Assembly: GCA_903772945.1 (NCBI GenBank)
Contig: CAICTM010000169.1
Span: forward strand, 1-64,000
Source of the DNA: Seminavis robusta
Lineage: Eukaryota > Bacillariophyta > Bacillariophyceae > Naviculales > Naviculaceae
Length of the DNA: 64,000 nt
Reading direction: 5' to 3'
In this document: positions 33,376 through 43,779 of the stretch, in pieces
Layout: every line of letters starts with the position of its first letter
How positions within the stretch are numbered: position 1 is the stretch's first letter
Translations under genes and position numbers: made by a program
Notes under the pieces: generated by a model
Seen by the model: the letters and a program-made list of their open reading frames with translations, nothing else
What the model was told of the DNA's origin: nothing
Database searches by the model: none

Positions 33376-36300
33376 TCATACGATTTTAGCAAAAAGTGAC
33401 TGAATTAAGTAGTTTTACTCTTGATCAGCACAAACTGCCGAATCGCCAAAACACAGGCTTGACTCTGTGGTAACTTTTCGGTTGTTTGACTTTTTCATCC
33501 CCCTTGGGAATCATCAGTGCTTGTGCTATTGTGGTACTTATGAAATCGAGGTTTATGTCGGCATGCTCCGTATATTTCGTTGCAGGAGTTGATAAGCTTT
33601 TCTGGCGATTCTCTGGATCTTTTCAGTATCTCGAGTCGCTCCCTGTTGCATAGCTGCAGTGTCGTGTCCCGAAGGTCTTGACAGTGCTGATGGGGTTGCC
33701 TTGCCATAGGATGCTAATTTCGATGCTGTTCTTTGAATGTCGCCGTTAAGTCGGAATGGTGAAGGAGAAGCGAAGTTTTGGAATTCGTTGGCGAAGTGTC
33801 TTGCATATGAATCTGACTTGCGTCCTGATGCGTGACCTGATCGTCTGGTTCATCAGTTCCCTATCCACCTTGCCAGTTAGCCGGCGAGCGGTTGCGAAGT
33901 CCGAGGGAAGAGGGGAGTACACATGCAACAATGCAGCAATCTACATGTATACTGAATAATACTGACAGCTTCACACTGATACACTGATATTCTTAATTAT
34001 TAAACCTCTTCAGGAGGGTCTGTGTTCTACGATTAAATTTTGAGATGACCTGTGGCTCCCTCACTATGGGTACTATAGAGGGAGTCCCTTTATTCGTCTT
34101 ATTTTTATTTTTTGCATGAAGAGAGATATAACTTCATACGATTTTAGCAAAAAGTGACTGAACTAAGTAAGTTTACTCACAAACTGCCGAATCGCTAAAA
34201 CAGGCTTTACTCTGTGGTAACTTTTCGGTTGTTTGACTTTTTCATCCCCCTTGGGATCATCAGTGCTTGGGCTATTGTGGTACTTATGAAATCGAGGTTT
34301 ATGTCGGCATGCTCCGTATATTTCGTTGCAGGAGTTGATCAGCTTTTCTGGCGATTCTCTGGATCGTTTCAGTATCTCGAGTCGCTCCCTGTTGCATAGG
34401 CTGCAGTGTCGTGTCCCGAAGGTCTTGACAGTGCTGATGGGGTTGCCTTGCCATAGGATGCTAATTTCGATGCTGTTCCTTTGAATGTCGCCGTTAAGTC
34501 GGAATGGTGAAGGAGACGCGAAGTTTTGGAATTCGTTGGCGAAGTGTCTTGCATATGAATCTGACTTGCGTCCTGATGCGTGACCTGATCGTCTGGTTCA
34601 TCAGTTCCCTATCCACCTTGCCAGTTAGCCGGCGAGCGGTTGCGAAGTCCGAGGGAAGAGGGGAGTACACATGCAACAATGCAGCAATCTACATGTATAC
34701 TGAATAATACTGACAGCTTCACACTGATACACTGATATTCTTAATTATTAAACCTCTTCAGGAGGGTCTGTGTTCTACGATTAAATTTTGAGATGACCTG
34801 TGGCTCCCTCACTATGGGTACTATAGAGGGAGTCCCTTTATTCGTCTTATTTTTATTTTTTGCATGAAGAGAGATATAACTTCATACGATTTTAGCAAAA
34901 GTGACTGAACTAAGTAAGTTTACTCACAAACTGCCGAATCGCTAAAACACAGGCTTTACTCTGTGGTAACTTTTCGGTTGTTTGACTTTTTCATCCCCCT
35001 TGGGAATCATCAGTGCTTGGGCTATTGTGGTACTTATGAAATCGAGGTTTATGTCGGCATGCTCCGTATATTTCGTTGCAGAGTTGATCAGCTTTTCTGG
35101 CGATTCTCTGGATCGTTTCAGTATCTCGAGTCGCTCCCTGTTGCATAGGCTGCAGTGTCGTGTCCCGAAGGTCTTGACAGTGCTGATGGGGTTGCCTTGC
35201 CATAGGATGCTAATTTCGATGCTGTTCCTTTGAATGTCGCCGTTAAGTCGGAATGGTGAAGGATGTGCGAAGTTTTGGAATTCGTTGGCGAAGTGTCTTG
35301 CGTATGAATCTGACTTGCGTTTTCCGTAGAGGAGACGCATGACGTCGGTGAAGTGTTGGTATGTTCGTTCTTTGACGTTTCGTTGGGTTGCCCCAACGTA
35401 TTCCTTGCCTGAGTTTATGCATTTGATGCAGTATATGGCCAGTTTGTTTCTACAGCGGTCGTCAAATCGGCATTGGCCGTCTTTCTTATTTCCTGGCTTG
35501 CAGTTGCAGGTTTCATTTTGAATTCGGTGGAGATGACGTCATTGGTGAGTTTCCTCGATAGGTCGCCCATGAACATCTCTCGCAGGTTGGTGAATCGATG
35601 GTAGGACATAGACGTTCTGATCCATTCGAGGCCATGGCTCTTCTTGAGGTCGTTGATTACCTTGTGTATTGGGGTCGTCCAGGCGTTGGAGTGTCCTATA
35701 CAGAAGAATAATGATCGGTTCCGGTTCCTCTTTCGTTGCTTGATCTCTATCTGGTTGTTGTGCCTCTTGTCTTGGGAGTATCTGTATTTCTTCTTGGAGT
35801 GTTGGTATCTGGTCTGGAATCAGTCCAGCTTTCTTCAGAGCCTCGAAGTGTAGTGGATAGATCTCATCGAGGGTTTGGTTGGCATTCTTGTTGGTAACTG
35901 TAGTGAGTTTACAAGTCTTTGGAACACCCCTAGTGGATGTTTTGAGGCATGCGTTTGTGTGGGTAGTTCCCTGTTTAGATATTTTAGTTGTTGGTTCGGT
36001 TTAGGTGGACTCGGAAGTGAAGTTCTTCCTGGTCCGACCAGAACAGTTCCATATCTAGATACGGGAATGCTTTTCCTCTTTCTACAGTTACTTTGGGGTC
36101 GGATTGATCTTTTGGGAGTTGTCTTTTGGTTTGGTCTAGCCATATGCTACAGGTGCTAGGTAGTTCTCTCCTAGGCTGTTGACTTTTGCCTGAAAATTGG
36201 CTCTCCATTCTACTATCATTTCATATGTCCAAGTTCCTTTGAAGATCGCAAAACCATCGTCTCTGTAGAGGCCATAGTATGATGTTTCTTCAAAATGGTC

Positions 36301-36520
36301 TTTGGTATTTTCTAGGATGTAGGCTCCTACTAGATCAGATAGCCATGCGGATTCATATCCACCAATGGTTAGTCCTTTCTCTTCTGGATCCATGTCTCCA
36401 TCATATTCATAGTATTTGTCCTTGAATGTTAGTAGTGTAGAGTTCATCCCAAATTTGATCATATCTAGGCAGTCATCAAGTCGTCTTTGACATTCCGCGT
36501 CAAGGTTCCTGGCAAAGTAT
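33376..36520 (-). mobile_element. Penelope-like element (RT plus GIY-YIG), degraded
   Basis: The minus strand carries reverse transcriptase sequence with a YRDDG catalytic box (about 36.24 kb) and the preceding GGYESAWLSDLVGAY block. A downstream QLKYLN/STHT-type region follows (about 35.9-36.0 kb). Near 35.3-35.5 kb there is a GIY-YIG endonuclease segment with the IYCIKC, GKEYVG and H residues expected of Penelope-like elements. The frames are interrupted a handful of times and the 5' part of the RT is missing, so the copy is broken. The element lies about 120 bp beyond the stop of the secreted-protein gene at 36637. Two partial head-to-tail copies of its end follow at 33377-34882. Confidence 0.75.
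33377..34882 (-). repeat. Two tandem partial units of the Penelope-like element (758 and 748 bp)
   Basis: CATACGATTTTAGCAAAA occurs at 33377, 34135 and 34883, marking two units and the start of the main copy. The units are nearly identical to each other. They share with the main copy the end of the GIY-YIG coding part up to GACTTGCGT, then switch to a different 310-bp stretch that the main copy lacks at that point. This matches the pseudo-LTR tandem arrangement known for Penelope-like elements. High identity suggests recent origin. Confidence 0.75.
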
Positions 36521-36636
36521 TATAACTTACTTGGTTTGTTTCTGTGGTTTGTTGGGCGTGGCTCATCTTTTGCTTTTTATGTTTGTGGCTGGTATTCTTT
36601 CGGTACGCACAAGCGCACAAGTCAGGTACTAGTATC

Positions 36637-38153
36637 TCAGACCGCCTTGAGGACCAATGATGTGAACCAAGTCCAAGCGCAGCCAGACACAAAGTAAGAA
36701 ATGCGGCAACCACGAGACACTGAAGAAGAATCGGAATTGTCCTCCTCATCGGTGTTCTCGCTGTTGTCGTCCTCATGGGCGTCACTACCAACATCCTGCA
36801 ATCCCTCTCCAATCAGTCGGCATGAGCCGATCAGCTTTGTCGCAAACTGATTGCCATAGGCACATTGGCCAGGAGCAATACCACTGATGCCTTGTGCATC
36901 AACCTCGCCACTTCCATGAATGAAATTGCCTTTCTCCAAAAAGGAAGCCCAACTCTGGTATCCAATAATGCTGTATGAGCCCTCAGCTGCACCAGAGCCG
37001 CCATTCCTGTAGAGTAGATAAACATGATTGTCATTGCCACAACCCTTGGTAATGCCCCATTCCAGGTTGTCGGTGTAGTTGTAGCCAGTCACTCTCTTAA
37101 TCATTGGCCAATCATCATCAGAGGCAGTGAAGTTCAGCAAGTTTCCCAAATCCACTGATTCCTCAGTGTCTCGAGTCACACAGTCACTCCATTCAGAATG
37201 GGCTGTGTGTTCTGTGAAATTGCAGGCAATCTCAGCATCCTGGATGTGCATGGCTGCTGTGTTGATGCCACTCGTTTTTGCGATCGATGCTGGTACTGCT
37301 GAAGCACATTCAGACGACTGCAAACATTCCAATTTGACTTGATAAAAGTTTTCTCCGTTGCTCTCGCGGTATGCTTGCAACGCAGTTGCGCAGTCTTCAC
37401 TATCAATGGCCAAACCGTTCTCTGTTTCAGTGTTTCCAGGTTGGAGGTCATCCATATCTTCATCATCAGCACACCCCATATTTGTATCCATAGGAACATT
37501 GCCTGTTCCATCATCAGTAGCTTCACGAGCTATCAACGCTGTTCCGTGAACATCTTCAAATAAACCTCCTGTTTGGGATTCAGTCCACACAGCATCGGTA
37601 ATATAGTCTATGCAGGCAACACAACAAGGAGAGAGTTGTACGGGTTCAGTTTGTATCCTGTGTCAGGTGAAACCAGTGTTTATGTATCACTCACTGTTAA
37701 AGTTCAATGATTCCATTGCAGTGAACAGATCAGCTGTGGTGTGAGTTGCGCCTGTGATTGTGCAGTGGATCGACTTATGAGAATTTCGTGTGGAAGTATT
37801 ATCAAAGCAATACAAACAAGCCTACCTTGTGCAATCTCTGCAATCGCATTAAAGTTGAGGGTGATGGGGTACTCGGGGTACTCAGCAGCCACATCAATGG
37901 TTTGACCCACAAAAACAGCCTGAAAGGATTCCAGGCTCGGAAATGTTTCCTGGAGCTGCAGAAAAAACCATTCTGATGTTCGAATCATCAATCCATCAAT
38001 CTCACAGGCAGTTGCTTCTCGTAGTTTGACATCATCAAAGAATAAAAAGTCCAAACGCACACTGCTTTGGAGAGTCTGTGTCAATGCCAGCACATTTGGG
38101 AACACGAAAGCAGCAGCTAGGCCGATTTGAAAGAGCATGCTGGAGACTTTCAT
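36637..38153 (-). CDS. Secreted or anchored Cys-containing protein, single copy of a shared domain
   Basis: Three exons (38153-37826, 37751-37695, 37607-36637) give 451 aa. There is a clear signal peptide (MKVSSMLFQIGLAAAF...VLA). The N-terminal module (about 25-170) contains KLREATACEIDGLMI and FQAVFV segments, a pattern I associate with extracellular diatom proteins of unknown role. Residues about 197-400 form a second module with DCATALQAYRES, ACNFTEHTA, EWGITKGCGNDNHVYLLYR, GISGIAPG and LIGSC. The same module occurs twice in the gene at 59295-60764. An acidic Ser stalk and a hydrophobic C-terminus suggest a GPI or membrane anchor. The function is not known. Confidence 0.75.
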
Positions 38154-40448
38154 GGTTGCTTTCAAAAAGCAATGGTTTTCAATCTGTCTGTTGTTGTTGT
38201 GAAGTTGTTGTTGTGGAAGTTGTGAGCCCAACAAACCTGAAAACGCCATCATCTGAAAACCGGAATAACCCCATTTTAGGGAACCGCGATTTGTCTGTTA
38301 TTTTTAAAAAAATATGGTACCATCAGCCTCAAATTTCCAATACAACGCGTGCAATGCCAACGGCTGTACACTTGTACTGTAATCTTGTTGGATCTCTATT
38401 TGGATTCTCATTCTCAGCACCGGATGCCGAGTCGAGTCGAGCTTCGAAGGTTCCAGTCATATCCTCCAGATCGTGACTTTAATCCGCCCATAGACCAATA
38501 GACCAGCCGCTCCCAACACCTTGCTTGGTTTTCCGCTCTGGATAGTCAGTCAGGTCATATGGACCTTGTCTCGAGTAATACCGGTATGCATGGCTAAATA
38601 ACACTCTCTGAATCCCTTCCTCGATCATGCCGGTACGCTGTACATGCACCTTGAATACATTCTTACCATCGTGCCATCGCGTCTCCATGTAGTCCTAGTG
38701 TTTCTGCCCTGGCAGTACCATCTTCTCTAGAATTGGTTGGAAGGCCCTATTCAAATCGTTGTTCTATCCTCCTGATTGGAAGCTTTTCAAGTCTCACTCG
38801 GCTCTCTCTAACATGCACGTAACCAAATTGAACGGGAAGAAGGATTCTTGCATTCCTTGACTGGGCACCTCCAATTACCCAAAGCAAGTCCATATCCGAT
38901 TCTGCGATGAGCTCAGCCTTCCTTGCAGCTTCCAAGCCGCTTCAAACACAGACGAGATAGATATAGACGAGAGTGGGGGCGCACCTTCGAAAAACAGCCC
39001 TGCTACCAGTAGCGCTACCAGTAGCGCCTTGAATTCACTGTTCTAGTCCGCTGTTTCTACTTGTACGGTACCTGGACGTATCCCCAGAATTGGGAGTCCC
39101 GTGCAGTTGTAGTTGAGCCATTCATTCACTGTACCGGTCGCCCTTATACCTAAGTTCACCTGTGCAACTTTACTTGTTTGGATTTTGGACTGAAGTAGCT
39201 CAAACCAGAAAGGTACGTCCTGTCAGCTAGTCAGAGGATCCAATACGACGAGGGAGAAACGGGAACGCCACAACGACTACTAGTACTCTACGCGTAGTAA
39301 TCGGTTTGCCACTTCTATTTCTAAAACTCGTCTCAGCTACTTTGGTGGAAGCTTGGCTTTCCGGAAGCACTCAACGTGGCTTCGTACTCTCTGAGTGAGC
39401 GAAGTCGGACGATGTAGAGATCGAAAGGAGAAGGCATAATATCGCCTTCAGTTCTACCGCTCGGTACGCACAAAGCACCCCACGCTTTTGTGCCCCTGAA
39501 CTTGGTTGAGTTCTCCATATCCAATACGCGACAATATTGGTAGCGAGCAAGGAGACAGCGAGCACGAATCACGACATGGGAGATAACCCAGGCCCCATCT
39601 GAGCAACAGGATAAAACAATTGCTACCATGAAGCTGAGTTGATTGCCTCACTACAGAAATTGGGAGCAAAGAAACACCACAGAGCAGGTCTCGACTACAA
39701 ACAATGAACTAGCTAGATCCAGAAGATGCCTCGTCTCCTCTTTGAGAAGATACACATTTCTGCTTATTTTTCATGGCAAAGAATCGCTTGGAGCGATCGT
39801 ATAGCCTTTCGAAAGTCGGTCACGAAACCGACGACATATCCGTGTGTGTGTGTGGACGTGTGGACTGCGTCGCTCGGACCTTCGAAAACGTTACTGGAGA
39901 CAGCCTCAAATAGTGGATGGTGCTCATCATCCAACTCCATTCGTTGCCATCATTTGCTACATTCTTTGGGCGGAAAGCACGCTGCCACCAGCGAGCTTCG
40001 AAGGAAAGCAAACTGATGGCTGAGACTCTTCAGGGCTCGCACCAATTCTCGAGGGGCTTTGGCCCGCGTCGCCCAATCTGGCTAGATTGGAGGTGCGGGA
40101 TCATGTAGTCTTACACTGACCAGCTCATAAACGAGGACGACTGAATATGTTATTAGGCTTGGTGACTTTGCGCTGTGGCTTGCCACAAACCAGAACACTG
40201 TCATCGCTGAGGTTTGCTCGAGCTCTTGGCAACCAGCACAAAAGACTCCAGCTTGCACCGTGGGAGTCGTCCGTCCTTCTGCACTTCGATGTCACATCTT
40301 TCGAACTGGTTTTATCCGTGGTTGAGACGGGGTTCAGTAAACAGTCGGGTCTCAATACGGGACACGGCACATCTGAAAAATGAGACACACATAAACTGGA
40401 CTATAAACAAGGAAGCATCAGTCCGATGGAAAGCAACCGCTGGCTACA
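38154..40448. other. 2.3-kb intergenic region
   Basis: A 69-codon ATG frame lies on the minus strand at 38479-38688, without recognisable domains. The rest holds TACCGGT words and no supported gene. It includes the promoters of two divergent genes. Confidence 0.3.
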
Positions 40449-41435
40449 ATGGGCTCCTTGAACGCAACCGCCCCCCTTGATGCTGCCGTCGCTTTGCCTG
40501 GCAGTACTTCATTGCGGGGCAACCCGACCGTCGGCCCGGCGACCCGACCCGATGCCTCCGGCACGAAAACTGTGTTGGGGTTCTCGCCCGATATGAGCAA
40601 GAACTTTGGTGGTTGTTTCGATATCAAAGAGAGGTTGGGTGTCGGCACCACCGGTGCGGTGTGCCATATTGTTGAAAAGAAAACTGGTAAATCCTTTGCA
40701 GTTAAAGTTATCAAGCGTTCCAGTCTTCCAAAGATTCATCACAAGAGAATCTTACTAGAAGCGAGCATCATGAAGAAGGTATCCTATCTGGACCACGTCG
40801 TGACACTGCATGGACTGCTTGCAGATCAGAATTCGTTTTACCTTGTCCAGGACTTGGGCCGTGGTGGCGACCTTTGCAGTCACCTGATGAGGCACCGCCG
40901 AGCCTACAGTGAAGAGCGTGCCAAAGCCATCGCCATCAAGCTGTTCACAACAATGCGGGAGCTTCATCAAAGAAACATCATCCATCGCGATATCAAGCTA
41001 GACAACATTGTCTTGTCTGACCCACAAGACGACACATCCGTGCTGTTGGCGGATTTTGGTCTGGCCGCCATCTTGCCAAGACGGGGGTATGCAACCCGCA
41101 AGTGTGGTTCGCCATTATACTGTGCTCCTGAAGTTATGGGGAGCAGACCATATGGCAACGCAGTCGACATGTGGTCTATCGGGATAGTGTTATTTATGCT
41201 TTTGTCGTTGCGCCGGCCTTTTGTAGCCTCCAGCGTAAGTGAGCTTTACCAAAAGATCAGTGACGGTGCGCAAGTCAAGTTCGAAGGTTCACCATGGGAC
41301 ACGGTCAGCAAAGAAGCAAAAGAATGCATCAGGGGGCTCCTTACTGCAGACCCTCACGAACGATGGACAGCAGAACAGGCCTTGCGGTCTCCATGGATTG
41401 TAGGGGCTGCTCGGGTCGAGTCCCAGGCACGCTAA
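40449..41435 (+). CDS. Serine/threonine protein kinase, CAMK-like, 328 aa
   Basis: A single exon from an ATG in an ACAATGG context. Residues 1-55 are a low-complexity Ala/Pro/Thr leader starting Met-Gly, and the kinase domain fills 57-318. All catalytic landmarks are present: the glycine loop GVGTTG (64-69), Lys86 in FAVK, the HRD at 179-181 followed by KLDN, DFG at 202-204, and a CAPE at 225-228. The Lys after HRD-I predicts a Ser/Thr kinase, and the LDN and GSPLYCAPEVM style is CAMK/CDPK-like. No EF-hands or autoinhibitory segment follow: the protein ends 10 residues after the last kinase helix. An upstream regulator or partner must therefore control it. Its substrate is unknown. Confidence 0.88.
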   Translation: MGSLNATAPLDAAVALPGSTSLRGNPTVGPATRPDASGTKTVLGFSPDMSKNFGGCFDIKERLGVGTTGAVCHIVEKKTGKSFAVKVIKRSSLPKIHHKRILLEASIMKKVSYLDHVVTLHGLLADQNSFYLVQDLGRGGDLCSHLMRHRRAYSEERAKAIAIKLFTTMRELHQRNIIHRDIKLDNIVLSDPQDDTSVLLADFGLAAILPRRGYATRKCGSPLYCAPEVMGSRPYGNAVDMWSIGIVLFMLLSLRRPFVASSVSELYQKISDGAQVKFEGSPWDTVSKEAKECIRGLLTADPHERWTAEQALRSPWIVGAARVESQAR

Positions 41436-41682
41436 ACCACCATGGGAAGATAAACTATTAGTAGATTGATTGGACGTCATTCTGGAAACATGTAACATAA
41501 CATTCACTATCAGTGCCTCCTCCTGCTTTGCTGCCAGCTCTACGCTATACCGGTGAACGCTAAACCACCATGGGAAGATAAACTATTTGTAGATTGATTT
41601 GACGTCATTCTGGAAACGTAACATAACATTCACTATCAGTGCCTCCTCCTGCTTTGCTGCCAGCTCTACGCTATACCGGTGA
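41429..41682 (+). repeat. Tandem duplication (128 + 126 bp) at the kinase stop codon
   Basis: Two direct copies, 41429-41556 and 41557-41682, start ACGCTAAACCACCATGGG and end CTATACCGGTGA. They differ by only a few substitutions and a two-base indel. The first copy contains the kinase's last codon and stop. The second repeats them in non-coding sequence, so the duplication extends the 3' UTR only. Confidence 0.85.
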
Positions 41683-41905
41683 CCGTAACCAGCAACGATC
41701 AAGGAACTACAATCGACAACGTGCTTTCCCACCATGTTCGGTAGCGGCAGGAAAGCCAACAGCCAGACCCACCTCTCCAGTGCTCCCGTCAACGCGGACG
41801 TGCAAAGTCGATAAGCCAGCTACCAGGTTGCCCGTACGTTTGTCTCCCGTTGTCTCTCCGGCTTCGACCACAACCACAACAAAGAGCAAATAGGTTAGGA
41901 GTTCA

Positions 41906-41917
41906 ATGCTTCGATGA
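41906..41917 (+). promoter_or_regulatory. Three-codon upstream ORF overlapping the oxygenase start
   Basis: ATG-CTT-CGA-TGA precedes the next gene. Its TGA overlaps the main ATG as ATGA, a termination-reinitiation layout. It could damp or couple translation of the downstream frame, but this depends on the transcript start, which is unknown. Confidence 0.35.
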
Positions 41918-43056
41918 AGGGGTTTCACCATGGCGCGCTCATAGTGCTTGCAGTATTGATATGCCAGCTTGGTGATCCAGGAGTTGCACTATCTCGCACA
42001 GCGACTGGCCGCCTCCCGTTGACGCTGCCACTGTCGGGGTTGTCGTCGCCCCTCGTACTGGACCCCATTCTCGGAGCGAACAGAGAATTCAGAGCACCTG
42101 CAGATGCCGATATCAATGTCATCAACCAAAATGACATTGATTCCGTGGTACTGGCCACAACAACATCTGCCAATGAGAACAAACGCACAAAGTACAATGC
42201 CAATGCCAAAGTACACATTTGCAGAACAGCATCGGCATTACACCATTCGTGGTGCAGAGAGGCGATTGACGCAGCCGAGAGCGCTAGCAACAATTGGTCC
42301 ACGGGAAGACATCATTTGTATCCCACTACAGATCAGCCCGCCGCAGATCTTCCAAACGGAGTGGGCGAAGCTACTCTGGATTTCGCCACAAATGTCATTC
42401 TCCCGGCCATTGCCATGGCATTCGACACACCGTTGGAACGGCTGTATTTCAAAGACATGTTCTTGGCAAAGTACGAGCCAACAGGACAACCAGGGTTGGG
42501 ACGACACACGGACGGCAGTGCCTTTAGCTTTAACATGTTGTTGTCCGATCCGTCGACCGATTTCGATGGAGGCGGGACGTGGATTGAGCCAGTTGGTTTG
42601 GTCCAGCCGAATGGAGGCGAGGTATTGATGCATCGTGGGTCAGTGTTACATGAAGGATGTCCTGTCACCAAAGGTTCTCGGTATGTTCTGGTTGGATTTG
42701 TTCAGAGCGATGATGATGATGATGACGACGACGATGGCTACAGGAAGAGTGCTCTCGCTTCACAACTATTACAGATCACAATACCAAGTTTTCCCCTGGG
42801 GATGATTTTTGAGGTCGACGAAGGAGACAAAATCAAGTGTGCAATGGTAGCGCATGTTGAAAAAGGAGGAACAGCAAGCGAAGCAGGAATTAAAAAGAGA
42901 GATTGCCTGCGGGGTATCTTGCTGTCCCATGCCGAGTCTGACCAACATCTCCTAACATTTGACGGGAAAACACTTGACCAAGTTATGGAAATGATTCTGG
43001 ACGTTGCGAGTAAAGACCTAGGGCCAGTGCAAATGATTGTAGAAAGATGGTGCTGA
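41914..43056 (+). CDS. Prolyl-4-hydroxylase-like 2OG-Fe(II) oxygenase fused to a PDZ-like domain
   Basis: A single exon encodes 380 aa. A signal peptide or anchor lies at residues 7-26. The oxygenase core (about 98-265) has the iron ligands His198 and Asp200 (GRHTDG) and His246 (LHEG). Arg256 is present to bind 2-oxoglutarate, and GGGTWIEP lies between them, as in P4H-type double-stranded beta-helix enzymes. A run of nine Asp (266-274) links to a C-terminal domain of about 90 residues (290-378). Its IFEVDEGDKIKCAMVAHVEK, GTASEAGI and DQVMEMI features resemble a PDZ domain. The enzyme probably hydroxylates a peptide or protein in the secretory pathway, with the PDZ-like part choosing the client. 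That role is inference. The start codon overlaps a short upstream ORF. Confidence 0.78.
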   Translation: MKGFHHGALIVLAVLICQLGDPGVALSRTATGRLPLTLPLSGLSSPLVLDPILGANREFRAPADADINVINQNDIDSVVLATTTSANENKRTKYNANAKVHICRTASALHHSWCREAIDAAESASNNWSTGRHHLYPTTDQPAADLPNGVGEATLDFATNVILPAIAMAFDTPLERLYFKDMFLAKYEPTGQPGLGRHTDGSAFSFNMLLSDPSTDFDGGGTWIEPVGLVQPNGGEVLMHRGSVLHEGCPVTKGSRYVLVGFVQSDDDDDDDDDGYRKSALASQLLQITIPSFPLGMIFEVDEGDKIKCAMVAHVEKGGTASEAGIKKRDCLRGILLSHAESDQHLLTFDGKTLDQVMEMILDVASKDLGPVQMIVERWC

Positions 43057-43779
43057 AAATCTCAAGACCAAGAATGAATGCACAGATCAATGGAGTACTG
43101 TACGGAGTTGTTTGAACTAGTGGCATTTGGCTAGGCTTCAAAGCTTCAAAGCAACCATGTTGATTTCCTGTCTGGGGGTAGTTTGGAGGTACTAGCCACG
43201 GATCTCACATCACTCTTCCAACCGAGAAGAAAGAGATCCACCAAGACTTGCCAGTTGTGTGAAGATTGGTGGATGTCGCGATGCTTGACGGTCGTATCTT
43301 GGGCAAAACTACACTGCCTTGCGGTGTTCTTCCGCACGAATGCCAGTCACTGGCTACTGCATCTAGATAAGACACCTGGCATTCGCTAGCCATGTCAATG
43401 GTGATAACCTGCTATTGACTCATCTGTAATGGGGCACACGGGCACACAAGCAAGGCCAGTGATCAGCATGCTGCCAGCTCCACCGGTACCAGCTACTAGC
43501 GAAGACCGCCCCTGATCCCACGGAATCTACTAGTCCCCGAATTTGGACTCTGCTTTACTTCTGAAGCCTGGCCCTCCCTGGCTCCCCTCTAGCTAGTAGC
43601 TGGATTATCTACGGGTTCATCTCTGCACCCAACCCCCTTCACCAGGAACCCATAATCGACAAGTTGCTTTGTCGATGAAACAGTCTGTGCGCCGTCGGAT
43701 GTGTGAGTTTGCCGTTGCGTGCCTTTTTGTTCACGATCTCGGATCTGGCTGCCCCAACACAGTCACAATTCCGGTTGTG
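43057..43779. other. Intergenic; possible longer N-terminus of the next gene
   Basis: The frame of the following sulfotransferase stays open back to an ATG at 43675. I favour 43780 by comparison with its tandem paralogue. Nothing else is recognised. Confidence 0.35.

Noticed and set aside
38479-38688. 69-codon ATG frame on the minus strand
   Set aside because: It is plausible in composition but has no domain, no homologue I recognise and no supporting context, so I mention it only within the intergenic entry.
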